A stretch of DNA of 64,000 nucleotides, taken from the NCBI RefSeq assembly GCF_003287495.1, contig NZ_PRLE01000006.1, forward strand, positions 93,370 through 157,369, in the 5' to 3' direction. Of this stretch, positions 28,155 to 35,770 are shown piece after piece (the first letter of the stretch is position 1; the number at the start of each line of letters is the position of its first letter). Under the pieces are notes generated by a model that saw only the letters and a program-made list of their open reading frames with translations, ran no database searches and was not told the DNA's origin. The DNA comes from Faecalibacterium prausnitzii (GTDB lineage: Bacteria; Bacillota; Clostridia; Oscillospirales; Ruminococcaceae). The position numbers and the translations under genes were made by a program.

Positions 28155-29308
28155 CACGTTTCCCCTCTTGAGACGGAAAGCACCACCCCCATCTCGCCCA
28201 GCAGCATCATGAGGCTGGTGCCGCCGGAGGAAAAAAACGGCAGGCTGATGCCTGTGTTGGGGATGGTGTTGGTTACAACGGCCATGTTCAGCACGGCCTG
28301 CAGGGCCACCTGCACCGTGAAGCCGACCACCAGCAGTGCCCCGAAACGATCGGGCGCATGGGCCGCCAGCGTGATTCCCCGCCAGAGCAGCAGCACGAAC
28401 AGCCCCACCACGGCGCAGGCCCCCACAAAGCCCAGCTCCTCGCAAACGATGGAAAAAATAAAATCGTTCTGGGGCTCTGGCACGAACAGATGTTTCTGGC
28501 GGCTGTTGCCCAGGCCCAGCCCGGCAGCCCCGCCGGAGCCGATGGCATACAGGCTCTGGATGGTCTGGTGGCCGTCGCCCAGCGGGTCAGCAAAAGGGTC
28601 CAGCCAGGAATTGAGCCGGTCGGCGGCGTAGGGCACAAGGTCGGGCATGATGACCACTGCCGCCCCGATGGCGGCCACCCCGCTCACGCCTGCCAGCACG
28701 AACCACTTGAGCCCGGTACCGCCCACAAACATCAGCACGGCTCCAATGCCCAGGATCAGCAGGGTGCCCGAAAGGTGCGGCTCCAGCAGCATCAGCGCCG
28801 CCACCACCCCCAGCACCAGCGCAAAGGGAAGCACGCCCACGGAGAAGCGTTTCATCTGGTCGTGGTTGAGGGAAATGACATGGCTGAACACCAGCACCAC
28901 CGCGAATTTGGCAATTTCGCTGGGCTGCAGCGTGCCCAGCCCGGGCAGCACCAGCCAGCGCTTGCAGCCGTTGTACTCCGGCATAAAGAGCACGGCCACC
29001 AGCAAAACGAGGGAGAGAGCCAGCAGCGGCCAGGCCAGCTTATGGAAAAGATGATAATCCACCCGGCTGGCCAGCCACAGGCCCACCAACCCCAGCGCCG
29101 CGTATAGCAGCTGCGGGCGCAGGTAGGCCCAGGCATCCCCCCGGCGGTAGAGAGCCACCGCACTGGAGGCAGAGGCCAGCATCACCAGCCCAAAGCCCAC
29201 CAGCGTGAGCACCAGTACCAGAAAAGGCAGGTCCAGGGCAGGCAGCTGCCGCAGAGGCAGGCGGAGCCTGTGGCGGGGCGTGGGGCGTATCGTTTCATTG
29301 TGCAGCAT
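28154..29308 (-). CDS. ftsW: Lipid II polymerase FtsW (SEDS family)
   Basis: Polytopic membrane glycosyltransferase for septal peptidoglycan, 384 residues with about ten helices. Conserved SEDS segments are present: VLPGLGTLQPSEIAKFA, WLDPFADPLGDGHQTIQSLYAIGSGG, then GLGLGNSRQKHLFVPEPQNDFIFSIVCEELGF and GISLPFFSSGGTS. These favour FtsW over RodA. The true start is the ATG at 29308, 8 bases after GGAGG; a much longer frame upstream runs antisense through the divergent PBP gene and is not real. It heads the ftsW-murA-ftsZ run. Confidence 0.94.
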   Translation of the reverse strand: MLHNETIRPTPRHRLRLPLRQLPALDLPFLVLVLTLVGFGLVMLASASSAVALYRRGDAWAYLRPQLLYAALGLVGLWLASRVDYHLFHKLAWPLLALSLVLLVAVLFMPEYNGCKRWLVLPGLGTLQPSEIAKFAVVLVFSHVISLNHDQMKRFSVGVLPFALVLGVVAALMLLEPHLSGTLLILGIGAVLMFVGGTGLKWFVLAGVSGVAAIGAAVVIMPDLVPYAADRLNSWLDPFADPLGDGHQTIQSLYAIGSGGAAGLGLGNSRQKHLFVPEPQNDFIFSIVCEELGFVGACAVVGLFVLLLWRGITLAAHAPDRFGALLVVGFTVQVALQAVLNMAVVTNTIPNTGISLPFFSSGGTSLMMLLGEMGVVLSVSRGET

Positions 29309-29330
29309 CGGCAGTTCCTCCCGGGTACTT

Positions 29331-29336
29331 ATTGTA
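29331..29336 (-). promoter_or_regulatory. Possible ftsW -10 element
   Basis: TACAAT on the minus strand, 23 bases upstream of the ftsW start in the 90-base gap shared with the divergent PBP gene. Only a poor -35 (GTGACT, 19-base spacer) is visible. Confidence 0.3.
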
Positions 29337-29398
29337 CGCAGGAATGGCGAATAATAGTCACTCTGCCCCGCATAGAGTGGCAGGAGGAGGTGGTGTTC

Positions 29399-31270
29399 AT
29401 GTCCGGTCCGCGCACCCTGCCCGAGCGGGCATTCCGCCAGCGGGCACGGCTGGTGGCCGTGCTGTTCTGTGCCGTGGCCGCCGGGCTGGCGTTCCGTCTG
29501 TTCTGGCTGCAATTGCGCGCCTCTGATTGGTACACTCAGCGGGCGCTGGGCCAGCAATTGCGGGATACCGTCGTCCCGGCGGACCGGGGCCGTATCTATA
29601 GTGCGGACGGCGTTTTGCTGGCCGCCAACAGCAGCTGCTGGACCCTGCGGGCCTCGCCCCGGGAGATGCCGGAGGAAAAACTCGGCCTTGCCGCCCAGGG
29701 CCTTGCGAAAATATTGGAGCTGGACGAAGCCGCCCTGCTGGAAAAATTCAGCCAGCGGCGCTCCAACGACTGCCTGCTCCGCTACCGGGTGGACCGTTCC
29801 ATGGCCGACCGGGTGCGGGATTTCTGCGAGGAGAACGGCATCACCGGCATCCGGATCAATCAGGACTCCAGGCGCTGGTACCCGCAGGGGGAGTTTCTGG
29901 CCTCGGTGCTGGGTTTCACCAATGTGGACAACGCCGGTGTCTCGGGGCTGGAGCTGGAATACGACGATCTGCTCACCGGGGAAAACGGCGTGGTGCTCAC
30001 CGCCGTCAACGCCTGGGGCTACACGCTGGAACAAAGCTATGAGACCGAGCGCTTCCCCACCGAGGGGGACGGCCTGCGGCTGACCATCGACACCAACATC
30101 CAACATTACCTAGAGAACGCGCTGGGCTATGCCGTCCGGGAGCATCACGTCGCGGCCCGGGCCGTAGGCATCGTGATGGACGTGAACACCGGGGCCGTGC
30201 TGGCCATGTCCACCACCCCCTCCTACGACCCCAACCAGCCCCGCGTGCTGGCCGACAAGGCCGCCCGGAGCATGGTGGACGCCCTGACCGGCGACGAGCG
30301 CAAGGCAGCTTTGCAGCTGGCCCAGCAGACCCAGTGGCGGAACAAGGCCGTCAGCGATTTATACGAGCCGGGCAGCGTCTTCAAGCTCATCACCTGCGCA
30401 GCAGCGCTGGACGCCGGGGCCATCTCCAAAAGCTCCAGCTTTTACTGCGGGGAGTTCATCTCGGTAGCAGGCACCCGGTTCCACTGCGCCAACCACAAGC
30501 GCCACGGGGCCCAGACCGTGACCCAGGCACTGGAAAACTCCTGCAACCAGAGCTTCATCCAGATCGGGGCAAGGCTGGGCAAAGAGGCGTTCTGTGATTA
30601 TTTTGCAGCCTTTGGCCTGCGGGAGCCCACCGGCATCGACCTGCCCGCCGAGCCGAAAAAGAGCCTCTACTACACCGCTGACCGGATGGGCCCGGTGGAG
30701 CTGGCCTCCTGCGCGTTCGGGCAGAGCAGCAAGATCTCCTACCTGGAAATGGCATCGGCGGTCTGTGCCGTGGTCAACGGCGGGAAGCTGCTGCAGCCCC
30801 GGGTGGTGGATGCCATTTTAGGGCCGGAGGGCGAGGTCATAGAGACCCTCTCCCCCGTCTGCAAACGGCAGGTGCTCAAGCCCGAGACCAGCCAGATCAT
30901 GCGGGAGATGATGGAGGCGGTCGTCCTCTACGGCGGCGGGCGGAACGCGCGGATCGCGGGCTACCGGGTGGGCGGCAAGAGCGGCACCAGCCAGAAGCTG
31001 GACAGCGCCGACGAAAAGGCCCGCATTGCCAGCTTTGTGGCCGTGGCCCCCATCGACGACCCGCGGTTCCTCTGCCTGGTCTGCCTGGATGAGCCCCACA
31101 GCTGGACGACGGCAGGCGGCAGCCTCTCGGCTCCCGTCTGCGCCGAGGTTCTGGAACAGACGCTGGTATCCAAAGGCATCCCCCGCGCCGCCGTCCCGGA
31201 GCAGCCAGCCCCCACGGCGGAGACTGCCGCCGACCTGCCTGAAGATGGCGACAGTTTTGACGGGGCCTGA
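29399..31270 (+). CDS. Class B penicillin-binding protein (FtsI/SpoVD-like transpeptidase)
   Basis: Membrane-anchored transpeptidase that cross-links septal peptidoglycan, 623 residues. One N-terminal helix (about 21-38) is followed by the PBP dimer domain (DRGRIYSADGVLLAAN) and the transpeptidase domain: SVFK at 326-329 with the active Ser, SCN at 381-383, and KSG at 527-529 in place of the more common KTG. There are no PASTA domains. The ATG follows AGGAGGAGG by about 10 bases. It is divergent from ftsW, which encodes its usual SEDS partner. Confidence 0.93.
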   Translation: MSGPRTLPERAFRQRARLVAVLFCAVAAGLAFRLFWLQLRASDWYTQRALGQQLRDTVVPADRGRIYSADGVLLAANSSCWTLRASPREMPEEKLGLAAQGLAKILELDEAALLEKFSQRRSNDCLLRYRVDRSMADRVRDFCEENGITGIRINQDSRRWYPQGEFLASVLGFTNVDNAGVSGLELEYDDLLTGENGVVLTAVNAWGYTLEQSYETERFPTEGDGLRLTIDTNIQHYLENALGYAVREHHVAARAVGIVMDVNTGAVLAMSTTPSYDPNQPRVLADKAARSMVDALTGDERKAALQLAQQTQWRNKAVSDLYEPGSVFKLITCAAALDAGAISKSSSFYCGEFISVAGTRFHCANHKRHGAQTVTQALENSCNQSFIQIGARLGKEAFCDYFAAFGLREPTGIDLPAEPKKSLYYTADRMGPVELASCAFGQSSKISYLEMASAVCAVVNGGKLLQPRVVDAILGPEGEVIETLSPVCKRQVLKPETSQIMREMMEAVVLYGGGRNARIAGYRVGGKSGTSQKLDSADEKARIASFVAVAPIDDPRFLCLVCLDEPHSWTTAGGSLSAPVCAEVLEQTLVSKGIPRAAVPEQPAPTAETAADLPEDGDSFDGA

Positions 31271-31276
31271 ATCAGG

Positions 31277-31304
31277 GCAAAAAGAAAAGACCGCCGAAGC
31301 GGTC
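31277..31304 (-). terminator. xpt terminator
   Basis: On the minus strand GACCGC-TTCG-GCGGTC is followed by TTTTCTTTTT, 33 bases after the xpt stop. Confidence 0.8.
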
Positions 31305-31336
31305 CTGCGGATAGGATAACATGTGCTGCTGGATTT

Positions 31337-31930
31337 TCAGCTCTGCTGCGGCTGCTCGCGGAACGTGATCTCGCCGGTCTTGCTGTCCATGGCATCCACG
31401 ATGGCAAGGCTCTCCAGCTGGTAGCCCTTGCTGCGGATGAGCTCGCCGCCCTGCTGGAAACCTTTTTCCACGGCAATGCCGATGCCCTCCACGGTGGCAC
31501 CGGCCTCCTGTGCCAGCTCCAGCAGGCCCATCAGGGCACAGCCGTTGGCCAGGAAATCGTCAATGATGAGGACATGGTCCTCCGGGGTGAGGAACTTTTT
31601 GGAGACGATGACGTTGTAGATCTTCTTGTGGGTAAAAGACTGGATCTTGGTCTCGTAGTTATCGTAATCCAGGTTGATGCTCATGGACTTTTTGGCAAAC
31701 ACCACCGGCACGTTGAACTCGCTGGCCACCACGGCGGCAATGCCAATGCCGCTGGCCTCGATGGTGAGCACCTTGTTGATGGGCTTGCCATCAAACAGGC
31801 GCTTCCACTCCCGGGCCATCTCCTTGAACAGTGGGATGTCCATCTGGTGGTTGATGAAACTGTCTACCTTGAGCACATTGCCCTCGCGGACAATGCCGTC
31901 CTTGCGGATGCGATCTTCCAGCATTTTCAT
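31337..31930 (-). CDS. xpt: Xanthine phosphoribosyltransferase
   Basis: Salvages xanthine to XMP with PRPP; 197 residues. It follows the Xpt family closely from the N-terminus ([26 protein letters not shown]), with [10 protein letters not shown] and the PRPP loop [13 protein letters not shown] near residues 123-135. Transcribed alone from a consensus promoter. The leader is about 65 bases long and lacks the conserved purine-riboswitch core that often precedes xpt; instead it has two direct copies of TTGAGAGTCAC. Confidence 0.95.
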   Translation of the reverse strand: MKMLEDRIRKDGIVREGNVLKVDSFINHQMDIPLFKEMAREWKRLFDGKPINKVLTIEASGIGIAAVVASEFNVPVVFAKKSMSINLDYDNYETKIQSFTHKKIYNVIVSKKFLTPEDHVLIIDDFLANGCALMGLLELAQEAGATVEGIGIAVEKGFQQGGELIRSKGYQLESLAIVDAMDSKTGEITFREQPQQS

Positions 31931-31950
31931 AACTCTGCACGTTCCTCCCA

Positions 31951-32024
31951 GTGACTCTCAAATTTTTCCTGTGACTCTCAATTTTTATTTTACCAAGTAT
32001 ACCGGAACCACCCGGGGTTTGCAA
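31951..32024 (-). promoter_or_regulatory. xpt promoter and leader with a tandem direct repeat
   Basis: On the minus strand TTGCAA (32019-32024) and TATACT (31996-32001) have a 17-base spacer. TTGAGAGTCAC occurs twice in the leader, at 31971-31981 and 31951-31961, 20 bases apart, just before the ribosome site. The repeat may be a protein or RNA binding site. Confidence 0.75.
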
Positions 32025-32138
32025 GGTGTTTTATACCCAAATTTGACAAAAAAGCGCTTGGAATTTCAGTCTTAGCTCCAAAGAGTATGACTTTGATTGT
32101 TCTTTTGCGTCCGGGGGCGATTTTTCCGGCCTGCGGGC

Positions 32139-32166
32139 TTGTTTTCTGGAAAAATTCGAGTATACT
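32139..32166 (+). promoter_or_regulatory. Promoter of the patatin gene
   Basis: TTGTTT (32139-32144) and TATACT (32161-32166) with a 16-base spacer. Confidence 0.65.
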
Positions 32167-32261
32167 GGAAGCAATCAGCCGGGGGATTCTGTGCTGCCCC
32201 GGCCAACAGGGTGCGGCTGTTTTGCAACGAACCAGCCGCTGGGGAGAAGGAGTGGACCCGT

Positions 32262-33131
32262 ATGAAAACAGGATTGATCATGGAAGGCGGTGCCATGCGG
32301 GGCATGTTCACGGCGGGCGTGCTGGACGTTCTGATGGAGAACGGCCTTGTGACCGACGGTGCGATCGGCGTGTCGGCCGGCGCGGTGTTTGGCTGCAACT
32401 ACAAATCACACCAGATCGGCCGCGTCATCCGCTACAACACCGAGTACTGCAACGATAAGCGCTACGCCAGCTTTAAAAATCTGGTCAAAACGGGCAACCT
32501 GTACAGTGAGCAGTTCTGCTACCACGAGGTGCCCGAAAAGCTGGATCCGTTCAACGAGGCGGCCTTTGCCGCCTCCCCCATGGATTTCTTTGTGGTCTGC
32601 ACCGATGTGAAAACGGGCGAGCCCATCTATCATAAGTGCCGCAAGGGCGATGCCGAGGATGTGCGCTGGATGGAAGCCTCGGCTTCCATGCCGCTGGCGG
32701 CAAAGATCGTCAAGATCGGCCATTACGGCCTGCTGGACGGCGGCGTGGCGGACTCCATCCCGGTGCGGTTCTTTGAGTCCATCGGGTACAAGCGCAATCT
32801 CATCATCCTGACCCAGCCCAAGGGCTACACCAAAAAGAAGAACAAACTCCTGCCCGCCATCCGGGCCAAATATTTCCGCTACCCCGCCTTTGTGGAGGCT
32901 GTGGCGGACCGCCATGAGCGGTATAACGAGACCCTGAGCTACATCTCGATGCTGGAGCAGGCCGGCAAGGATTATGTCATCCGCCCGCCCATCCCGCTGG
33001 AGATCGGTGCCATGGAGCGGGACCCCGCCCAGCTGCGCCGCGTCTATGAGACCGGCCGGGCCGTGGCTCAGATCCAGGTCGAGAAGATCCGGGATTTTTT
33101 GAATGCCGTGAAAGCAGCTCCTGAGACCTGA
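32262..33131 (+). CDS. Patatin-like phospholipase (RssA/YjjU type)
   Basis: Predicted cytoplasmic or membrane-associated serine acyl hydrolase, 289 residues. The oxyanion-hole glycines are in EGGAMRGMF at 8-16, the nucleophile Ser in GVSAGAVFG near residue 40, and the catalytic Asp in LLDGGVADSIP near residue 161, completing the Ser-Asp dyad. ATG 9 bases after AAGGAG; longer frames upstream have no ribosome site. The lipid substrate is unknown. Single-gene unit with its own promoter and terminator. Confidence 0.88.
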   Translation: MKTGLIMEGGAMRGMFTAGVLDVLMENGLVTDGAIGVSAGAVFGCNYKSHQIGRVIRYNTEYCNDKRYASFKNLVKTGNLYSEQFCYHEVPEKLDPFNEAAFAASPMDFFVVCTDVKTGEPIYHKCRKGDAEDVRWMEASASMPLAAKIVKIGHYGLLDGGVADSIPVRFFESIGYKRNLIILTQPKGYTKKKNKLLPAIRAKYFRYPAFVEAVADRHERYNETLSYISMLEQAGKDYVIRPPIPLEIGAMERDPAQLRRVYETGRAVAQIQVEKIRDFLNAVKAAPET

Positions 33132-33141
33132 TTTGCAAAAC

Positions 33142-33183
33142 AAAAGAGGCTGTTGCAAAATGGTGCAACAGCCTCTTTTATTT
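33142..33183. terminator. Bidirectional terminator between patatin and oadG-like genes
   Basis: AAAAGAGGCTGTTGCA and TGCAACAGCCTCTTTT form a 16-bp stem with T tracts on both strands. Confidence 0.85.
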
Positions 33184-33306
33184 TTACTTTGTAAACTTCC
33201 CCAGCAGGGTCACCGCCAGCACAATAACGCCGATGACCAGGAAGATGCCCAGCATCCCGATGAGCAGGATGGGCAGCGTGGTCTCCCACGAAAGTAAATG
33301 CAGCAT
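33184..33306 (-). CDS. Small OadG-like membrane protein
   Basis: A 40-residue protein that is almost entirely one transmembrane helix (ILLIGMLGIFLVIGVIVLAV), ending in GKFTK. ATG 6 bases after AGGAGG. Its size, the pattern GMxxxFxxxxxxxL and the position 16 bases after oadB fit the gamma subunit of sodium-pumping decarboxylases, which anchors the alpha subunit, but the usual C-terminal tail is missing. Assignment rests mainly on context. Confidence 0.6.
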   Translation of the reverse strand: MLHLLSWETTLPILLIGMLGIFLVIGVIVLAVTLLGKFTK

Positions 33307-33322
33307 GTTTTTCCTCCTTTGT

Positions 33323-34456
33323 TCACGCGCCCAGCAGGGTGAGCAGCAGCCCGCCTGCAATGACGGAAGCGATCTGGCCTGAGACATTGACGCTGATGGA
33401 ATACATGAGCAGGAAATTCTGGTTATCCTCTTCCAGCCCCATTTTGTTGACCACCCGCCCGCTCATGGGGAACGCGGAAATGCCCGCCGCGCCGATCATG
33501 GGGTTGAGCTTTTTGCCCTCCGGCAGGAAAAGGTTGAGCAGCTTGGCAAACAGCACGCCGCCGATGGTATCGAACACGAACGCCACCAGCCCCAGCGCCA
33601 GGATGAGCAGGGTATCCGGCCGGACGAACTGGTCCGCCGTCATCTGCCCGGCCACGGTGAGCCCCAGCACGATGGTGATGAGATTGGTCAGCACATTCTG
33701 CGCCGTCTCGCTCAGGGCGTTGAGGACACCGCACTCCCGCAGCAGGTTGCCGAACATCAAAAAGCCCACCAGCGCCACGCTGGCCGGGGCCACCAGCCCG
33801 GCGATGACCGTGACTACAATGGGGAACAGAATGCGGGTCAGCCTGCTGACATGGCCTTTCTCATAGGGCATCCGGATGAGCCGTTCTTTCCGGGTGGTCA
33901 CCAGCCGGATGACCGGCGGCTGAACGATGGGCACCAGCGCCATGTAGCTGTAGGCCGCCACCATGATGGCTCCCAGATATTTCGAGCCCAGCACGTTTGC
34001 CACAAAGATGGCCGTGGGGCCGTCCGCCGCGCCAATCACGGCGATGGAAGCGGCATCGTTCAGCTCAAAGACGAAGCCTGCCGCGAACAGGGTGAAAAAG
34101 ATGCCGAACTGGGCCGCCGCCCCAAAGAACATGAGCCAGGGCTTTTCCAGCAGGGGGCCGAAATCGATCATGGCACCAATGCCGATGAAGAGCAGCAGCG
34201 GAAACAGCTCGTTGCTCATTCCCGCACGGAACAGCTCCGTGATGGGCCCCACGGTCTCCCCCTGGGTAATGGCCCCGGAGAGAGGCAGGTTGACGAGGAT
34301 GGCACCAAAGCCCATGGGCAGCAGCAGGCTTGGCTCCATCTGTTTTGCGATGGCCAGATAAATAAGCAGACCGCCCACCGCCCACATGACCACCATCTGC
34401 CAGGTCAGATTTCCAAAATTGGAAAACAGGCTGGCGAATGTTGTGAGAAACTCCAT
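33323..34456 (-). CDS. oadB: Sodium ion-translocating decarboxylase beta subunit (OadB/GcdB family)
   Basis: Polytopic membrane protein that couples decarboxylation of a biotin-bound carboxyl group to sodium export; 377 residues. Conserved family segments are GIGAMIDFGPLLEKPW, NDAASIAVIGAADGPTAIFVANVL, PPVIRLVTTRKER and MIGAAGISAFPMSGRVV. ATG 7 bases after GGAGG. No carboxyltransferase (OadA) or biotin carrier gene is nearby, so it is an orphan in this window; it follows citrate-lyase accessory genes. It is preceded by a promoter and a manganese-type riboswitch leader. Whether the real cargo is sodium is not provable here. Confidence 0.9.
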   Translation of the reverse strand: MEFLTTFASLFSNFGNLTWQMVVMWAVGGLLIYLAIAKQMEPSLLLPMGFGAILVNLPLSGAITQGETVGPITELFRAGMSNELFPLLLFIGIGAMIDFGPLLEKPWLMFFGAAAQFGIFFTLFAAGFVFELNDAASIAVIGAADGPTAIFVANVLGSKYLGAIMVAAYSYMALVPIVQPPVIRLVTTRKERLIRMPYEKGHVSRLTRILFPIVVTVIAGLVAPASVALVGFLMFGNLLRECGVLNALSETAQNVLTNLITIVLGLTVAGQMTADQFVRPDTLLILALGLVAFVFDTIGGVLFAKLLNLFLPEGKKLNPMIGAAGISAFPMSGRVVNKMGLEEDNQNFLLMYSISVNVSGQIASVIAGGLLLTLLGA

Positions 34457-34500
34457 TTTGTTTCCTCCCAAAAACAGGCCCCGGAGGCTGCGGACAGGAA

Positions 34501-34646
34501 ACAAAAAAAGAGACCCCTGCCACAGCCAAAAATCACTGTGACAAAAGTCTCAAGCGAACACATGACATCGGGTGTTTCCACCGTGCTGACGCTGCCATGC
34601 AGTGCACCGCTCCGGGTCCGCGGCACACCCCTTACTCCCTTTTATC
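34501..34646 (-). promoter_or_regulatory. yybP-ykoY (manganese) riboswitch with terminator, leader of oadB
   Basis: On the minus strand the leader contains AAAAGGGAGTA, CGTCAGCACGG and TTGAGACTTTTGTC in that order, matching the conserved core of the yybP-ykoY family. P1 would pair GATAAAAG (34639-34646) with CTTTTGTC (34540-34547). The 3' strand of P1 also begins a terminator: GAGAC...CTGTGG...GTCTC at 34510-34551, followed by seven T. Formation of P1 would therefore block termination, predicting an ON switch with metal. The terminator ends 45 bases before oadB. The family match is from memory of the consensus. Confidence 0.75.
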
Positions 34647-34652
34647 GGTTCT

Positions 34653-34682
34653 ATTATATGCGATGTCCCGCCGGTCTGTCAA
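34653..34682 (-). promoter_or_regulatory. Consensus promoter of the riboswitch-oadB transcript
   Basis: On the minus strand a perfect TTGACA (34677-34682) and a perfect TATAAT (34653-34658) have an 18-base spacer. The predicted start is about where the riboswitch P1 stem begins. Confidence 0.85.
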
Positions 34683-34726
34683 CGGGCTCCGGCGCTTTTT
34701 TTGCCGCTTCTTTTCCGGGGAGTTTC

Positions 34727-35770
34727 TCAGTAATGCACCACATTGCCCGCTTTCTGGATCCGTGCCAGCACCGGGGCAGCCTCCGGGCTGCGGAAATATT
34801 CCAGCGTCGTGGCGGGGACGAGGGCTTTCAGGGACTCCCAATCGCCGTTCTGGAGGCACTGGCGGACGGTGGAGGCGCTGATGGCCTTTCCCCCGGCCTG
34901 TTTACGGGGCACAATGATGCAGTGGATGCCCGCCTTGGGCAGCTGCTCTTTCATGATCTGATTGTACAGGCCCGTCACCTGGCTGGCAGGCTCCTCACCC
35001 ACATAGCGGGCGGTCACATTCAATACCGCCGCGATCTTGGTAAAAACGGCCAGGTCGAGCCTTGCGTGGCCCTCGATCACGGCGGTTTTGTCTTTCAGAA
35101 AATAACTCGGGAACGTGGCGTTGGAGATAATATAGGGGCCGCTGTCGTGCAGAACGACGTTGGACAGATGCCGCACTCCTTCGGCCACCAGCCGCTTGCG
35201 GACTGCAAAAGGCACCAGGCTGGCGTCCTCGCTGACGACAAACAGATGGAGGGTATCACAGGCGGCAGCCGCCGTTTCCACCAGATACTGGTGCCCCAGC
35301 GTAAAGGGGTTGGCGTTCATGACCAGCGCGGCAGATCTGCCCTCGGTTTTGGTCTTTTCGAGGCCGCGCAGGTAGGCACCAAAACCATCCCGGCGGTTCT
35401 CCATAAAGACGAGGGTATCCTCCACCCGGGCGATCTCGTAAAAGCCCAGGTCCCCAAAGAATTTGGAGCTTTTACCCTTGGTGTACAAAAACAGGTGGAG
35501 GTTGCCCCGGGCGCACTGCACCTCAATGAGGTGGGTGATGATCTGGTTGAGCAGGCCCTCGCCCTGATGGTCGCTGCTGACGGCAAAGCACCGCAGGGTG
35601 TTGCCAAAGCAGCTGCCCGTGCCGATGACGTGGTAATCCTCATCGAACATGGCACAGATATAATCCAGATTGCCGTCCCGGCGGATGCCCTCTTTCTGCA
35701 AAAGGGCGTCGATCTCAGCCAGGGTGGTTTTATCGGTGGGCGACACCTGCGAGAGGGTGTATTCAGACAT
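34727..35770 (-). CDS. citC: [Citrate (pro-3S)-lyase] ligase
   Basis: Acetylates the prosthetic group of citrate lyase acyl carrier protein, activating the enzyme; 347 residues. The N-terminal third is GNAT-like (DEDYHVIGTGSCFGNTLRCFAV) and the C-terminal part is a nucleotidyltransferase fold with MNANPFTLGHQYLVE and ISASTVRQCL. ATG 9 bases after GGAGG. The start overlaps the end of citXG by 8 bases. The lyase subunits citD, citE and citF are not in the window. Confidence 0.92.
   Translation of the reverse strand: MSEYTLSQVSPTDKTTLAEIDALLQKEGIRRDGNLDYICAMFDEDYHVIGTGSCFGNTLRCFAVSSDHQGEGLLNQIITHLIEVQCARGNLHLFLYTKGKSSKFFGDLGFYEIARVEDTLVFMENRRDGFGAYLRGLEKTKTEGRSAALVMNANPFTLGHQYLVETAAAACDTLHLFVVSEDASLVPFAVRKRLVAEGVRHLSNVVLHDSGPYIISNATFPSYFLKDKTAVIEGHARLDLAVFTKIAAVLNVTARYVGEEPASQVTGLYNQIMKEQLPKAGIHCIIVPRKQAGGKAISASTVRQCLQNGDWESLKALVPATTLEYFRSPEAAPVLARIQKAGNVVHY

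Noticed and set aside
28154..30106. 650-codon version of FtsW with a large N-terminal extension
   Set aside because: The extension is antisense to the PBP gene; the ATG at 29308 has a correct ribosome site and gives a normal FtsW.
31931..32000. Purine riboswitch before xpt
   Set aside because: The leader is only about 65 bases and lacks the conserved loops; only a direct repeat is present.
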